64,000 nt of DNA from Epiperipatus broadwayi (GCA_028023455.1 JAQFVV010000453.1:62001-126000), one strand, 5' to 3'. Positions 11,076-23,705 are shown, counted from the stretch's first letter. Numbers and translations: made by a program. The notes: generated by a model not told the origin, from the sequence alone.

Positions 11076-11348
11076 TAAATGATTTTATTGACCATATGAA
11101 CTAAAAAGGAATAAAATAATTGTTTCTTCAACAACAATTGAAGTGTTTAGATTTAACTTAATTTAAAAGCATGGGTGTGTGTCTGGAAATTAATTAAGGC
11201 AATCCCTATTTTTTATAACAAGAGCTTGAGTTAATTAAATTTTAGATTCTCCATACTTTTATTTTAAGTTAAATCTAAAAACTCCAATTGTGGTTAAAAA
11301 AACAATTATTTTATTTCTTTTTAGTGCACCATCAATAAAAGCATTTAA
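11076..11348. repeat. Large foldback element, second
   Basis: Arms of about 90 bases: the left arm has aggaataaaataattgttt and gtttagatttaactta. The right arm has their complements (taagttaaatctaaaaact and aaacaattattttatttctt). The loop of about 85 bases is non-coding. It is unrelated in sequence to 10405-10725 as far as I can see. Confidence 0.75.
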
Positions 11349-11895
11349 TATAATTTTTTTATCTCTATTATTGTTAGTAAAAATGAAGATATAATAATTG
11401 AGATGACACTTTTTAAGATATATCCATCCTGCCTATTTATTTAGATTTTGGTAAAAATATACAGTTTAATAAAGGAAGAGCAGCTATTTGTTATCTTTAA
11501 AGTGGAAAGGCTACATATTTTAATGAGATAATTATCTATGGAAGTTTTAAATTATCTGATATCTAAACTTCAAAACTGACATTTTTTATGAATAAAAAAA
11601 CTCATGAAATTGTATCACTTGATCTTAAAAATGTTGTTATTGCCCACTTGAACAAATAAAGGACAATAAAAAATTGCAGTAATTATTATGAAATATTGAT
11701 TGTTATTTATTATGGTGAAGATACTACAGTAAATAGGTTGCTTTTATTATAGATGAATAGTTTGCAAAAATGCATTGCAGTTTTATCAAATCAAAAAGCA
11801 ATATGTAAATGAACATAGTGCTTATTGTTAGAGAAAGACAAGAAATGTATCACAAGAAATATATTAATACACTCTGTTTATATATATATAACTTT

Positions 11896-12139
11896 ATAAA
11901 TTAATAGGCAAGCAGCAAACATTAAGATCACAGAATTATGGGAAGATTGACATCGTGGAATTATGGGAAAGCTGACATTTTTTAAAAGTGATAGTTGACA
12001 AAGCTACAAGTTAGTTGAAAGTGCTTCTAAGTGAAGGTTATACATATATTTTTTTATAAACTATTAAGTACTGTATTTTCAAATATTTATTTATAAAGTT
12101 ACATATATTATTTTGAAGAAATACAGACATCGATTTGTA

Positions 12140-12142
<3 letters not shown>
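11896..12142 (+). pseudogene. Penelope-like element 3' end fragment
   Basis: It begins inside the last codons (INRQAANIKITELWED then stop) and runs through the 3' untranslated region. It is about 90 percent similar by eye to the complement of 43390-43640. Both include a doubled gaattatgggaaag block and the same (TA)n terminus after tttgtaatatata. It is 5' truncated, as expected for target-primed retrotransposition. The shared end defines the element's 3' boundary at the TA tract. Confidence 0.85.
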
Positions 12143-12171
<29 letters not shown>

Positions 12172-12935
12172 GATTATTGCTATAATCAAGGTATTTTAAT
12201 AAATTAATCATCCGATTTGTGATTATCCATAAATACTGGTATTCTACTGTTTCTATGTAAAACTTAAGTTGGATCTTTAATTCTGGTGAAAAATCTGAAG
12301 GATTTGAAAAAAAAATTTGGTGTTAAAAAAATATATTTACTCCAATTTTATACTTCATTTTTATGTCAATGGTCTTTGAAACAGATTAGAGGTGATTTCG
12401 AGAAGCAGACATTGATGATACTTGCTATCATGAAGTGAAACATCATCTTCTTGAGATTTATATATGCTAATGATTATGTTATTGCCTTTTTATTAGATGA
12501 TTTAAATAATATTTTTAATTTTTTAAAATGCAGTATCTAATTTTAGACTTTGGTTTTGAAAAAAAAACTCAAGCTCTTTCTCAGTCAATAAAGAAAAAAT
12601 ATTCAGCAACTTTTAACAAAAATGGTTATTAACTTAAGAATGTGGATTAATTTAAATAATTTTGTGACTTTAGTAAAAAGCAGACTTGGTTATTTATTGC
12701 AATATGGAGTTCATTGTGCTGTTGCTGGAATTAACAGGTTAAAAAACAGGGAATAACAGCACGTGACATAACTACTGCAATTAATTTAGTTTTATATATA
12801 GCTCTTATTTTTTCCAATTTATTGTACTGCACTAAGATTTAACTTAAAGGCATTAGAAAATTTCATTTAATGATATTTTTTAGATTCTAAATTTATAAGG
12901 CAAGGTAATAAAGCATCAGTATTGTTTTCAGGTTT
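12143..12935. other. (TA)n tract followed by AT-rich DNA
   Basis: A TA run extends to about 12168. The rest has no recognisable gene or repeat. Confidence 0.55.
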
Positions 12936-13200
12936 GATGCTATCATCATCATCAACCATTATCAATCCACTGCAGGATGAAGATCTCTCCAAGTTCAATC
13001 CATCTTTTCCGATCTCTAGCCACTCTTCTCCACATTACCTCTGCCTGCTTTCTTATTTCATCCATCCATCTCACATGTGGTCTCTTTCTGGGTCTTTTAC
13101 AATCTCTTGGAATCCAGTTTAAGATTTCAATTATCCATCTATTATCATCTCTTCTAGCAATATGACCAGCCCAACTTCACTTCAGTCTTTTAATTCTGTA
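12936..13200 (-). pseudogene. RTE-like LINE, C-terminal fragment
   Basis: The minus strand reads, with stops and shifts, as the end of an endonuclease/reverse-transcriptase polyprotein: a GLVILLEE-type start, a FQEIVKDPERDHM block corresponding to the usual PRDxKRPRxRP motif, a W-rich helix and a short GATGAT-type 3' tail. A second, more decayed copy of the same region is at 13900-14170. Open frames on the plus strand here are shadows. Confidence 0.7.
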
Positions 13201-13899
13201 CTATACAGCCTGTTAATGTAAAGTTACAACCTGCTTACAATTAGTAGTAAACTTTCTCAAATGTATTTTATGATAAACTTTGAGCGAGGTTGTTATAAAA
13301 ATTATGTCAAAGGCATTCTATATAAATGCAACCCTAATGTCTTATTTTAGAAATATTTAGCTGAGAAACAATCAGGCAACGTGCTGACGTATTTCAAGAG
13401 TAAAATTTAGTTACAGATTATAAGACCGCAAATAAATCAAAGAACCAAAATGTAACTATACACACCAAACCGTAAAAAACAACAACAACAATACCTACTA
13501 ATACGCATATTTATATTTATACATGTCGTAGCAAAACTCTATTTTAATGTTTTTGATTTTCCAATTTTGTTTTAACCTTTGGAATGTGTATCTTAAATGA
13601 TTAGGCAAATCAAAATTATTATAGATAATTTATCATATGTTTACAAACAACAAATTAAACACTACATACGGCTAACTCACTGTATTAAGCGATGTCAGTG
13701 TTTAAATAGAAATTAATTGGTTTGTTTGATGACATTTCAGAATTTTAAATGTTGGTGAGGTCAATTATGACTTAATATGAATACAGGAAGTGTTTGATTT
13801 TTTTAATCTATAAATAATTGCAATTTGAAATATTGTAAATCTGTACAGATACTAGAAAGATAAATTAATATTATTCAGTACATACCTACATATCACCAT
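13201..13899. other. No recognised feature
   Basis: AT-rich, with a short (AAC)n near 13480. Nothing recognised. Confidence 0.5.
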
Positions 13900-14884
13900 T
13901 ATCTTCATTTTTGACCATTATTGAATACACATCAGAATCATAGAGGTCTCTCCAAGTTTAATCCAGATTCTTCAATCTTCAGCTTTCTTTCTTCACATCA
14001 TCATAACACACTTCCCTTTTTTATCTATACATCTCACAGGAGGCTTTTTTATAGATCTTATACAATCTTATGGAATTCAATTTAAGATCTTAACAGCCAT
14101 CTATTATCATCTTTTAAAAAATGTATCGCTCCAGTTTTATTTCAATCTTTTAATTTTTTTAGAGAAGTATAACACCGCTTTGTTCTCTCATCCATGTATT
14201 ATGTTTTCAATTTCTTTTAGTTATTCCTAACATATTCTCCATATTTGATTTGAAATCTACATATTGCTCTTCTGTTGTGTTTAAGTTCCAGATCCATGGG
14301 TAAAAATTGGTAAAATACATTTATTGAAAAACATTCATTTTCAAATACATATTTCCTTTTAATATTAAGTCATTTCTATCAAAAATATCACATCCAAGTT
14401 TAATTGTAAGATTAATTTTATTCATCATGTTTCTGTCTGTGTTGATAAGCCACCAAGGTCTTTATAATTGTCAACTATTTTTAATTCAACATTATCAATG
14501 TTCTTTTTTTTTTTTTTTTGAGAAAATCCACTGAATATTAGATTTAGTCTTCTAAGCATTTATATTTACTCCTGCTTTTTTACTTTCATCTGATAACTCT
14601 TGCAACATTTTCTGAAGTTCAGATGCATTATTAAACAATCACATAAATTGTAAAATCTAGCTGACTTAAATAATCTTCACTTACTTTTACTTCCTTAGCT
14701 TCCTATTTTAATTTACAAAGTACTTCTTATAAAACTATTGTAAAACGTTTTAGAGATATGAAGTCACCCTGTCAACACATCTCCCCATGTTAATTTTTCT
14801 ACTAATATACCCTATATATTACATATATAGACACAGTTATATAATAAGCCTGTGTTTCAGTTATTACATAAAAGAGATGTCTGC

Positions 14885-15295
14885 CCATCCCTTGTATATG
14901 TATTAAATGGATTATGTCCTATACCCGAGGGATCATATTGACCTATGGTCAATATGGATGTGACAAGAATCTCACCAGGGTGGCCTTTGAGTGTTCCATC
15001 ATCAGATTTTCAATTGGATGGATAGTTGAAGAGTTGGAGTGTAAAGTAGATTGAAGCCTGTCCATTAAAGTATGAAGATTGGATATCTTAATATATATCT
15101 GAGCACTTATAGCATATATGTGTAGAGAATGGTAATCTGAACCAACTAATGATTGCTGGTTTAGCATGAAATACGTATATTGGTGATTATTTATCTTTTT
15201 GACATATACGTGTTCAAGTGTATCAGAGCTATGAGATAGATTGAAGAGTGGTAGGTGGTGTGAAAGTCTGTGCTCATATACCCTATGTATAACTA
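14885..15295 (+). mobile_element. Class IV HHR repeat inserted in the RTE-like LINE
   Basis: It has the full leader (gtcaatatggatgtgacaag), the gaagagttggag block, the hammerhead block at 15132-15190 and the tail with gtgtatcagagctatgagat. Orientation is opposite to the host LINE. An open frame at 14949-15167 on the minus strand is incidental. Confidence 0.75.
15132..15190 (+). ncRNA. Hammerhead-like motif, class IV, first box mutated
   Basis: GAAA is intact, stem III is the self-complementary ATACGTAT, and stem I pairs ACCAA with TTGGT and GTAATC with GATTAT across a three-base bulge. The first box is CTAATGA, so the invariant G5 is lost. Confidence 0.65.
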
Positions 15296-15310
15296 TGTAA
15301 TCTAAACATT

Positions 15311-15507
15311 AATCTAATCCATATTCTTTATTATATTTTATAATGCTTTTTTACAATCCACTATTGACAGTTAAGATTTGGAAAGACAAATAGAAGCAAT
15401 CGAAACTGTCAATAGTGGGTTGTAAAAAAGCATTGCAAAAATTAATAAAGCATATAGATGATATTAATATTACATGGATATGGCAATGCAATAAAAAGAT
15501 AAAGTTA
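15311..15507. mobile_element. 197-base hairpin insertion with 13-base TSD
   Basis: It is bounded by taatctaaacatt at 15298-15310 and 15508-15520. Inside, 15342-15372 and 15404-15434 are 31-base inverted arms with one mismatch around a 31-base loop. It is non-coding and lies within the fossil RTE-like LINE. The mechanism is unknown. The TSD length fits target-primed insertion. Confidence 0.7.
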
Positions 15508-17305
15508 TAATCTAAACATTGTTGTTGTATTTTGATAAATATGCCTCAAAATATGAATATATCCTGAGATGACCCAATGCTTTCATGACTAAAGAAATGA
15601 TTATAGAATTGAATGCCTTTTTATAATCTAAAAATCCAAACTATAATGCTATTCATATTCATTGGTCCTTTCTATAACTTCTATCAATACTTGTAGTAAA
15701 ACCACTTTTAAATGCAGCTTGTTCTTTTGGTTGGTTAGAATCCAAAGTTGCTTTGACAAGTTTAATTATTTTGGTAAAATTTTTGTATATAACTGATGTA
15801 AAAAAGATAGATCTGTAATTTCTAATATCTTTTTTATCATCTTTTTAAAATATTAATATTAGTACAGCATTCTTTCAATCATCTGGTATTTCTTTATAAT
15901 TTAGACATTTGGTATATAACTTTACCATGAATTTTTCTATTTTTTCATCTGCTTCTTAACTGGAACTTTTGTCTTTTACATTGATTTAATTATGTGTCAC
16001 TTCTTCATATAAAATCCTGGGCAATTCTAAAGTTGTATTAATGGTAGTGGTTATTTTCTCTTGTTTTTTTTGCTATATAATATTTTTATAGAGCTCTAAT
16101 TTACCCACACTTCAATCTCTTTGTTCCATTTCTTTTATGAAGAAATATTTTTCTGTCGACCCAAAGATGTTATCTTACACTTTTAATATCTTTATTCTCT
16201 TCTACAGATTTCCTTGCTAATTCACAATTATATTTTCTTATACTTATTACCCAAATGTTTTCTACCATCTTACAAAATTCTTCATATTCAATATCCTTTA
16301 ATGGATAATTTTTATACTTTTTCATATACCTTCATTGTCTTATCTCAGTAAAAGTTTTATTGTTTATTTGTTACTTTTGTGGCAGTTCTTAATAATGTAT
16401 CACTTGTCTTCCTGTTCTGAACCATCTTCAAATCTTCTGACAGTTTAAAATAATTTTCAAGTTGTAATTTAAGTTTTTTAGAATCTGAAGATTAGGAATA
16501 TCAATTGTCTCTATTCCATTAACACATATTTTACATCAATCGTGAAAATTATTTTTTATGTTAGTCAAAATATAATTCAAGTTTGCTATAACTTTATTTT
16601 GATGTTTCCATGTCCAATTTGCTTATCTTTTTTTTTTTTAAAGAAAGAATTCATAATATATATTTTTCTTTTTTTACAAACTTCACGTCTGTTTTTTCCG
16701 TTATTATGATTACATCATCAATTTGTCGATAGCACTTCCTTCTTTCAATCGCTTACCATTTCTAGCATTAAAGTCGCCCATGACACCTTTAAAATATTGT
16801 TTGATCTAATCAAAAGACTAATTTATTCATATAAACATTCTCTACTACTTAATCACAATGAGAACTTGGTGTCTAAACCTGAATTATTTATATTAGGTAT
16901 TTTCCATTAAGCCCTGATTGGCTAATCTGGCCACTCTGACTGATAAACTATCAGTTTCCCGAATGTTGTTTTTCCATTTTTTATTTATAAGAAATTCTGA
17001 TCCACTTGTGCATCCAATGTTTATGTTTTTATAGTATAGTACATGTCCTTTTTTAAATTGGCATTTTATCTTTTTTTCTATTTCACATAGTCCAACTATA
17101 TCCCATTTAATATTAGACAATTGTCCACTTTTTGCAATTTTTCTTCATTTGAAAGTGATTTGCAGTTGTAGGTTTCTAAATAAAAGATCATCATCAAATA
17201 AAAGCTTGGGTCTAAAATCAAGGAATTCTTAGTACTCTCCACCTTTGAACCATCAATTGCTGCCTTTGCTGGTGACTTTTCAGCCTCCTTGAAAATAAGA
17301 GCCAT

Positions 17306-17665
17306 AATTTAGTATTTTATGTCATGATTGTAAATATCTATTTAAAAAAAGTTCATCAATGCTCACATTCTCACTGCCTTCAAAAAACTAAACTAAATTG
17401 ATAATTCAGTTAAGAGCTATCATTTCTTGATCTTAAAATTACAGATAAAAAGTCAATAAATTCATAACACTAATGCATATTGGAAATAGCGCATTCAAGC
17501 TTGTACACTACATAAATAATCATACATCAATAATCAAAGAGTATTACTACTGCACCAATAAATTATCTAATGGATGTTAGGTATTTACCCTTGTTAGTTC
17601 ATAAGAGGAATCACAGACCCTTTTGACATAACAGCATACTTTTTTCTGCAATCACACACACACAC

Positions 17666-17696
<31 letters not shown>

Positions 17697-20314
17697 CTGT
17701 AAGCTTCCAAAATACTCATGAATAATCACAACTCCATTTAATTTTATTTATTACTATCACTTATCTTATTTGCTGTTTTTATAAAGACTGGGGAAAGCAA
17801 ATATAAATGAATTCATTTTATATTTGCAAGAAAAATCTGACAAAAGGGGGTGCTGCATTGATAAAACCAGCACTTAGAAAGATTACCATTCAAGTGTTTA
17901 CATATAGTTAGAAGAATTACATTAATTACTAAAATATTTTTCGTAGGTTAGAATTTTTTTTCTCAATAGTTGATCCACTACCAACTTAGTTAAACATCCA
18001 ATGCAGATGGTTAAAGAATATCTAAGATAGCTAGAGAGAAAAACAAGAACAAAACTAATTCAAACCACCATCACCTGGAAATCAGCAAACCTATGGAATA
18101 CTGTCTGTTACTTCACTGATTCACTGTGAGAACCGTTGGAAACATCTTTTTCTATAGTTAATTTATAATTAACAATACTATTGTACTTAAATTTCAGTTA
18201 GATTGTAGATGGATAAACCTAGATAATATATCTTTTATATTTATTATCCATGACAATATTTATTTACCCCCCCCCCCCCCCCATATATAGTGTTTATACA
18301 TGCTCTGAACCTAATGGGATGCAGGAGTATGTTTACAGGTTGACGAAATGTTACATTTAAAATACATTATATATAAAACTTACAAACTATTATCGTAAAA
18401 CATAAAATAAATAATTCAAAACAGAAGAGGACCGATGTTTTAAAAACAAACTACTGTATCAAACTTATCTATTAGACAATTTCAAAACATATATTCTTTA
18501 AGCAAATATAACAATACCCGCTAGAGATAATGTAAATTTAAAAAATCAAATCCACATTCTACTTAATATATATTTGAAACATATTGCATAATTAAAATAA
18601 ATTTTAACGACATCGGCTTCTAATTTTTTTTTCGTATATAATATACATTGTAAAAATTTAATTCTCACGCAATTTCATTAATGCACGCGCATCACCCACA
18701 TTATGTAAAGCTCACAATGCAAGGTTTTTATTTGTGATCATTTATGTTCGATTGTATACTTAAGTTTACAACTACTAGTTAGTCACATACGTTTGAAGCT
18801 ATGATTAAAGTAAAAACCATAACTGTAGAAAATTTATAACTACAAAAAGAAAAGATCTAACTTTTACATCAGTAAAAATATTCTATAATTTCCTCCTAAC
18901 ATACTTAATTAATATTATTAATAATAATAGTATAATTCACTGCTTTGTGTACAATTGTAGCTTTTATTCGAGCTGCTCTAAATACATTTAAAAAATAAAT
19001 GCTTTTTCATGCTACTGTATAAAATAATAAAAATTAAGCTATAAATTATTAGTTTCTATTCTTTATTTTATATTAACTACTATTTAACTTTACTGCGTAT
19101 TTTTTTTCCTACAAAAATATCATAATATTTAGATATTTATAAAAAGGAATAAATAAAAAAATATCTTTAAATATATATGTGATAGACTATTAAAATTTAT
19201 TATTTGCTAACACATTTGTAATTCTATCAGCACTCGAATTAGAAAAAGAATATCCTATAGTAGTTATTAATTATTTCTCTTTAAAAATGATACTATTATA
19301 GAATATATTATAAAACTCAGATATAAACTGCTAATAATGTTATTTTAGATTCTATTATCTTTTGTTTAGTGATTCTTTACGATAAATAATTTTCAAAATG
19401 TTAATTAATTATATATGAGGCTAGGGTTTACATTATTTTTTATTAAAATATCGTACAAAATTTATTTAAAAATGCGTGCACACACACAAGCACAAGCATA
19501 TGTATACATAAATTCCAGATTTCTATATCCCAAATTTATTAACATATTAAAAACGTCTACAAAATGTGCTCAAAATAACCTTTTTCTATGATTTAAAAAT
19601 AATATTAATAAATATTTGAAATAAGTGGAATAGTTTTATTTTTTATAAATAAGAATAAAGATTCATATTTTAAAAATACCTTTATTAATAATATGAATAA
19701 TTTTTACAAAGAAAAACGTAAATTTACATACACGTGTCACAAACATAATAATAGTATTAAAAGGATGTTTACAAATTATTACGCACCCAAATATTTATAT
19801 TATTACAACATATACATATATACAATATTGTATACAAAGTGGGTGTATATATAATAACATAATAACAAATGTACATATGTGATTGCATATTATTATAGTC
19901 GCTACAGACCCTTCCCTTTTTTATAATTTTCTATGAACAATAACTAACTGTAAGCTTTTGTTTTTTTACAATAATATAGTAAATGTTTAATGATAGCATT
20001 TTATTTTAAATTAATTTTTTTTAAATTTTATTTGTCATAGTTCTTCGGCAACGATCTTTCTTTCTATTATATGCATTGTCTTAATCTCCTTTGTCTTCAA
20101 CATAAAGTTGTTTTTCTAACATTTTAAATTTATATATATATGAAGAGTTAAAAAAGATAGAAAGATAGCAAAACAGACTGAGAAGAGAAAAATAAAGAAA
20201 GATAAGAAAAAAGAGAAGGGGGAAAAGACAACCGTAAGACAATCAAGCAGGGACAATCTCAAATAAATAATCACAATGGTTTATTACTCAGACAGTTTAT
20301 AAAAAAATCAGTTA
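17306..20314. other. Three kb of AT-rich DNA, microsatellites only
   Basis: A (CA)n(CATA)n(TA)n tract lies at about 17651-17695 and a 16-base C homopolymer at 18267-18282. No gene, SINE or LINE signature was recognised. Confidence 0.55.
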
Positions 20315-20400
20315 CAGGAAGTCACAAAGCTAGAACTAAGACCGAGGATTTTAAGTTGCAGATGCCCACGATTCTACCACTGCATTAACGCATGCAGGAT
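20315..20400 (-). mobile_element. Possible tRNA-derived SINE fragment
   Basis: The minus strand contains gcagtggtagaatcg, close to the A box and D arm of a glycine-type tRNA, and a poor B box (ggtcttagttc) downstream. Boundaries are not visible. It lies just upstream of a ribozyme element. Weak call. Confidence 0.4.
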
Positions 20401-20426
20401 AAAAAAATAATCAAATGATTTATTGC

Positions 20427-20771
20427 AAATAGGCAAAAACTCTTCATATAGTAGTGCCACCTTGTGCTAACCAGAGTAATCAATGGATGTCAGACAGCTT
20501 GTGCATAAAATCCCTATCTAGCGTCTACTCATCCAATATCCCCAGACTAGTTTCTGGTTTGTGGCCTTCATCAGTGAGGAGCCTTGGATCTGAGAGCACC
20601 GCACCTAGATCTTAGGATCTAATGCAACCCTCCAGCAGCCACCTTTTTATCTCTACTTCACTACAAAACTATGTAACACAATAATATTTTCAATATAAGC
20701 TCAATATGGAGAGTTTTTGCATGTTTACTAACAGTTTTGTGCTAGCATGAGATGGTGATCATGTGATGTTT
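20427..20771 (-). mobile_element. Short retroelement with HHR (class I), copy B
   Basis: A 345-base non-coding element is bounded by a perfect 13-base TSD (aatgatttattgc at 20414-20426 and 20772-20784). On the minus strand it starts with catcacatgatcaccatctc, has short inverted ends (aaactctcc and gagtttttgccta), a gctggagggttgcattagat block and the hammerhead at 20531-20590. It aligns over its length with copies A and C. Confidence 0.9.
20531..20590 (-). ncRNA. Hammerhead ribozyme motif, type I, class I copy B
   Basis: The minus strand reads CTGATGA, a stem II region, GAAAC, a two-base loop TA, then GTC. Stem I is TCCTCA/TGGGGA, a GGC/TA internal loop, then ATCCAA/TTGGAT. All invariant core bases are present. 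Stem II has GG/CC pairs, but its first pair is A against A. The interrupted stem I resembles the tertiary-contact layout known for natural type I hammerheads. Activity is unproven. Confidence 0.8.
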
Positions 20772-20784
20772 AATGATTTATTGC

Positions 20785-21728
20785 CCAAGAATTCTTATGA
20801 CGTTTGAGCACCAGTAGTACAAGAGTGATAAGAGATTTGGAAAGATTGACATTGTGCTTTAGCATCTACCCTTCTGCATAGAGCATTAACATTTATTTTG
20901 CTTCTTTGAATTGTCTTACTACAGTGAACAATATATTGACAGTCTAGAGGCTAAGAAGTGAAAGTTCTTGATTATACTTTTAATCTGTTCAAAGTAAAAG
21001 AATGATTACCAAACTACAGCTATTTTAACAACTTCTTATTTCAAATACTATAGTAATAAAAAGAAAAATCTTAGGCTTTTCCTACCAGTGATACTGCTCT
21101 TCCATACCCCCCCCCTTCAATCAAATAACTATATAATATAAATAAACTTTAGTTTAGCAATTAGCTATATTCAAACTTAGTCATAAAACTTCATAAGTGA
21201 GTTAAATACTTCGAAGAAAGTAATAACAACGAATATAAATCCTATATTTGCTCAGATGCTATTAATGCACTTGTTTGGCATCAAAAACCATATCTATAGT
21301 ATTTGTTGATGCTGTAAAATTACGTCAAATGCCTGTTAAGAACTTATCAAGGCTTGGAAGATATATTTTTTTGCAAGTGTGTTTGCTATAGTGTATTAAT
21401 GGGCAATGATATTCCCCTCATATTTATTGCATTATTTAATATAATTCTTTTCAAATTAGAAAAATACAAGCATTTATGGGCATTATAATTCTAATAACTT
21501 TAAATAAAATGAAACTAAAGCAATATTACATTCATTCAAAAGTTTTAAAGTTATTCTATCACGAATTATTAAGATTACAAAAAATATCATCAAACTGTAC
21601 ATTTTGTTCAGATGCAAACAATCAAGAAAATAAGTATATCATGTTCAAAATTTAATCAAATTGCTTTCAACGTCTGTTCTAATATTTACCATTGAACTAT
21701 AAAACCTTCCAGAGATTCAATAATGCCA
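20785..21728. other. AT-rich DNA, no recognised feature
   Basis: Nothing recognised beyond a 9-base C run near 21106. Confidence 0.55.
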
Positions 21729-21846
<118 letters not shown>

Positions 21847-21920
21847 AATAATAATATGGGTTAATTTTAAGGGTTACATTTTCTTCTCCCTCCTTTCTTT
21901 ATGTATTGGTTTCTATATTT

Positions 21921-22140
21921 ACATATGATACCATTTCCAACTTTCTTATACATTTAACAATACTATTTTTTACACCAAAACTTTACTCTTACAGTTTTGA
22001 CTGTCCTGCAGTCATCATCAGTCATCATCAGAACTAGCTCTGATGATGGCTGCAAGGCAGTCAAAACTGTAAGAGTAAAGTTTTGGTGTAAAGAATAATA
22101 TTGTTAAGTGTATAAGAAAGTTGAAAATGGTATCATATGT
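21921..22140. repeat. Long near-palindrome, possible inserted foldback
   Basis: Arms of about 100 bases run from acatatgataccattttc-like sequence at the left edge to its complement ending at 22140, meeting near 22035. Conserved inner parts include ttactcttacagttttgact and its complement. Near-matching taattttaagg-tacatt sequences lie at about 21861 and 22140, which may be a TSD. No open frame. Confidence 0.75.
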
Positions 22141-22389
22141 AATTTTAAGGCTACATTAATTAGGTTGCAAGACATGTTTTTTTAAAAACACTGCTACTAA
22201 TTTTGGGTACAGATATGGATCTCAAATTTAATCATTAAAGTCTTTAAAAACAGTTCAGTATAAAAAATAATTTCATACATAGATAGATAGATCTACCTTG
22301 AGATTGCAAAATCTGGCATTATATTGGAAGTTATATATAGCACTAATTTAATCTTGATTATTGTTCTTGTAATTATTAATCTGGTGGTA

Positions 22390-22704
22390 CAATAGGGAGA
22401 TAACTTATTATCCATGTAGTATGAAATCAAGTATGAGTGCTGTAGAAGAATAAAGCCAATTCAGAGTAGAACTACATATGATGAGCAGGTTGGTGATAGA
22501 AGAATCAGTAAATGCAGTAACCTGGTAGTGGATGGTCTTGAAGGCAGTCAGTGAGGTGAGGTATGTTGACAGTTATAGGTGATATCATTGAGTGCTATTC
22601 AATGTGGTTCATATCAAAAACTGTACAACTTTGCATCTGTAATCCTTGCAATCAAAGTTATCTAATTGTATGTAACCCAAAGAACTAATAAAGATTGTTA
22701 TTGA
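22390..22704 (+). mobile_element. Probable LINE 3' end leading to (AAT)n tail
   Basis: This higher-GC stretch ends aactaataaagattgttatt directly before (AAT)n. That is close to the taataaagtttcctttg end of LINE-B before its (TAC)n tail. No RT code was recognised, so this is probably a 3' untranslated region of an otherwise lost copy. Confidence 0.45.
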
Positions 22705-22854
<150 letters not shown>

Positions 22855-23184
22855 GTCTTGTCATCATGTTCATTCCAAGAGCTCCTGCTTCAAATCCTAA
22901 AAGTTTGCTCAATATCATCTTTATTAAAGATAAATTTTACACCTTATCAAAGATAAAATAAAATTTGATTACATAGCATACTTTTTTAAAAAAAATTCCA
23001 GGTGTATATATATAAAAATTTATTCATTTATTTTCAACCCATATGAAAAATAAAATAAAGGCGACAACCTTGTTTTAAAAATTGTATAATTATTAATACA
23101 GAAAATCTTAGTTTTTTTCTGTATAAGCAAGTTCTCAAGCTTTGACCCCAAAATTTTGTCAATACCATAATTGTTAAAAATGCA

Positions 23185-23705
23185 ACTCATGATAACTGGT
23201 GTTTTCCATTTCCTCAAGAGGCAATTCATGTTGACTGGTGTTTTTTTTATTTTTACGAGGTGCATTTTATGCTGATTGGTATTTTTCCATTTTCCTAAGA
23301 TGCAATCTGTGCTGGCTAGTGCTTTTCCATTTTCTCATGATACAATTTTTGCCAACTACTGTTTTTCCATTTTCCCAAGATGATGTTTTTTTGGGTGCTT
23401 TGCTAAACTGGTGTTTTTCATTTTTACAGGATGCAATTTACACAGAAATGGTATTATCCATTCTCCCCAGAATGCAGTTTATGCTAATTAGTGTTTTTCC
23501 ATTTTTCCAAGATACAATCCATGCTGAACTAGTATTTTTTTATTTTCCCAGGATACAATTCATGATGACTAGTACTTTTCTGTTTTCCTAAGATATAATT
23601 CATGCATACTAGTGATTTTTCATTCTTCCAGGATGCACTTCATGCTGAACCAGTGTTTTTTCATTCTCTCAAAATGCAATTCATGCTGACTAGTATTTTT
23701 CATAT
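23185..23705. repeat. Minisatellite with a period of about 42 bases
   Basis: About 12 diverged head-to-tail units each contain a version of catgctgactagtgttttt followed by ccattttcccaagatgcaat. Unit lengths vary between about 40 and 46. The 117-residue open frame at 23238-23591 is a translation of this tandem array and not a gene. Confidence 0.85.

Larger units (their letters stand above)
13900..17305 (-). mobile_element. Degenerate RTE-like LINE with nested insertions
   Basis: Read on the minus strand from 17305 downward, pieces of one polyprotein appear in order. First is an APE-type endonuclease segment (16893-17305) with WDIVGLCEI, GHVLYYKNINIGCTSG and FLINKKWKNNI. Next come RT segments at about 15550-15900 with WKNAVLILIFKK and a FLDYKKAFNSI-like block, then a segment at about 14500-14600 with SELQKMLQELSDESKKAGVN, then the C-terminal block (13900-14170). 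Many stops and shifts make it a fossil. A class IV repeat and a hairpin insertion (14880-15507) interrupt it. Family assignment rests on motif resemblance only. Confidence 0.75.

Noticed and set aside
15342-15434. Hammerhead candidate at the 31-base hairpin
   Set aside because: GAAACTGTC is present but there is no CUGANGA box; the GTC side simply pairs with the other arm.
22033-22080. Hammerhead candidate in the 22-kb palindrome
   Set aside because: CTGATGA and a stem II hairpin are present, but GAAA is AAAA in both arms and no stem I pairing could be found.
23238-23591. 117-codon Phe-rich open frame
   Set aside because: Lies wholly inside the 42-bp minisatellite and shows the same peptide phrase once per unit.
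23185-23705. CRISPR-like array
   Set aside because: Units are diverged throughout with no unique spacers, and the DNA is eukaryotic.
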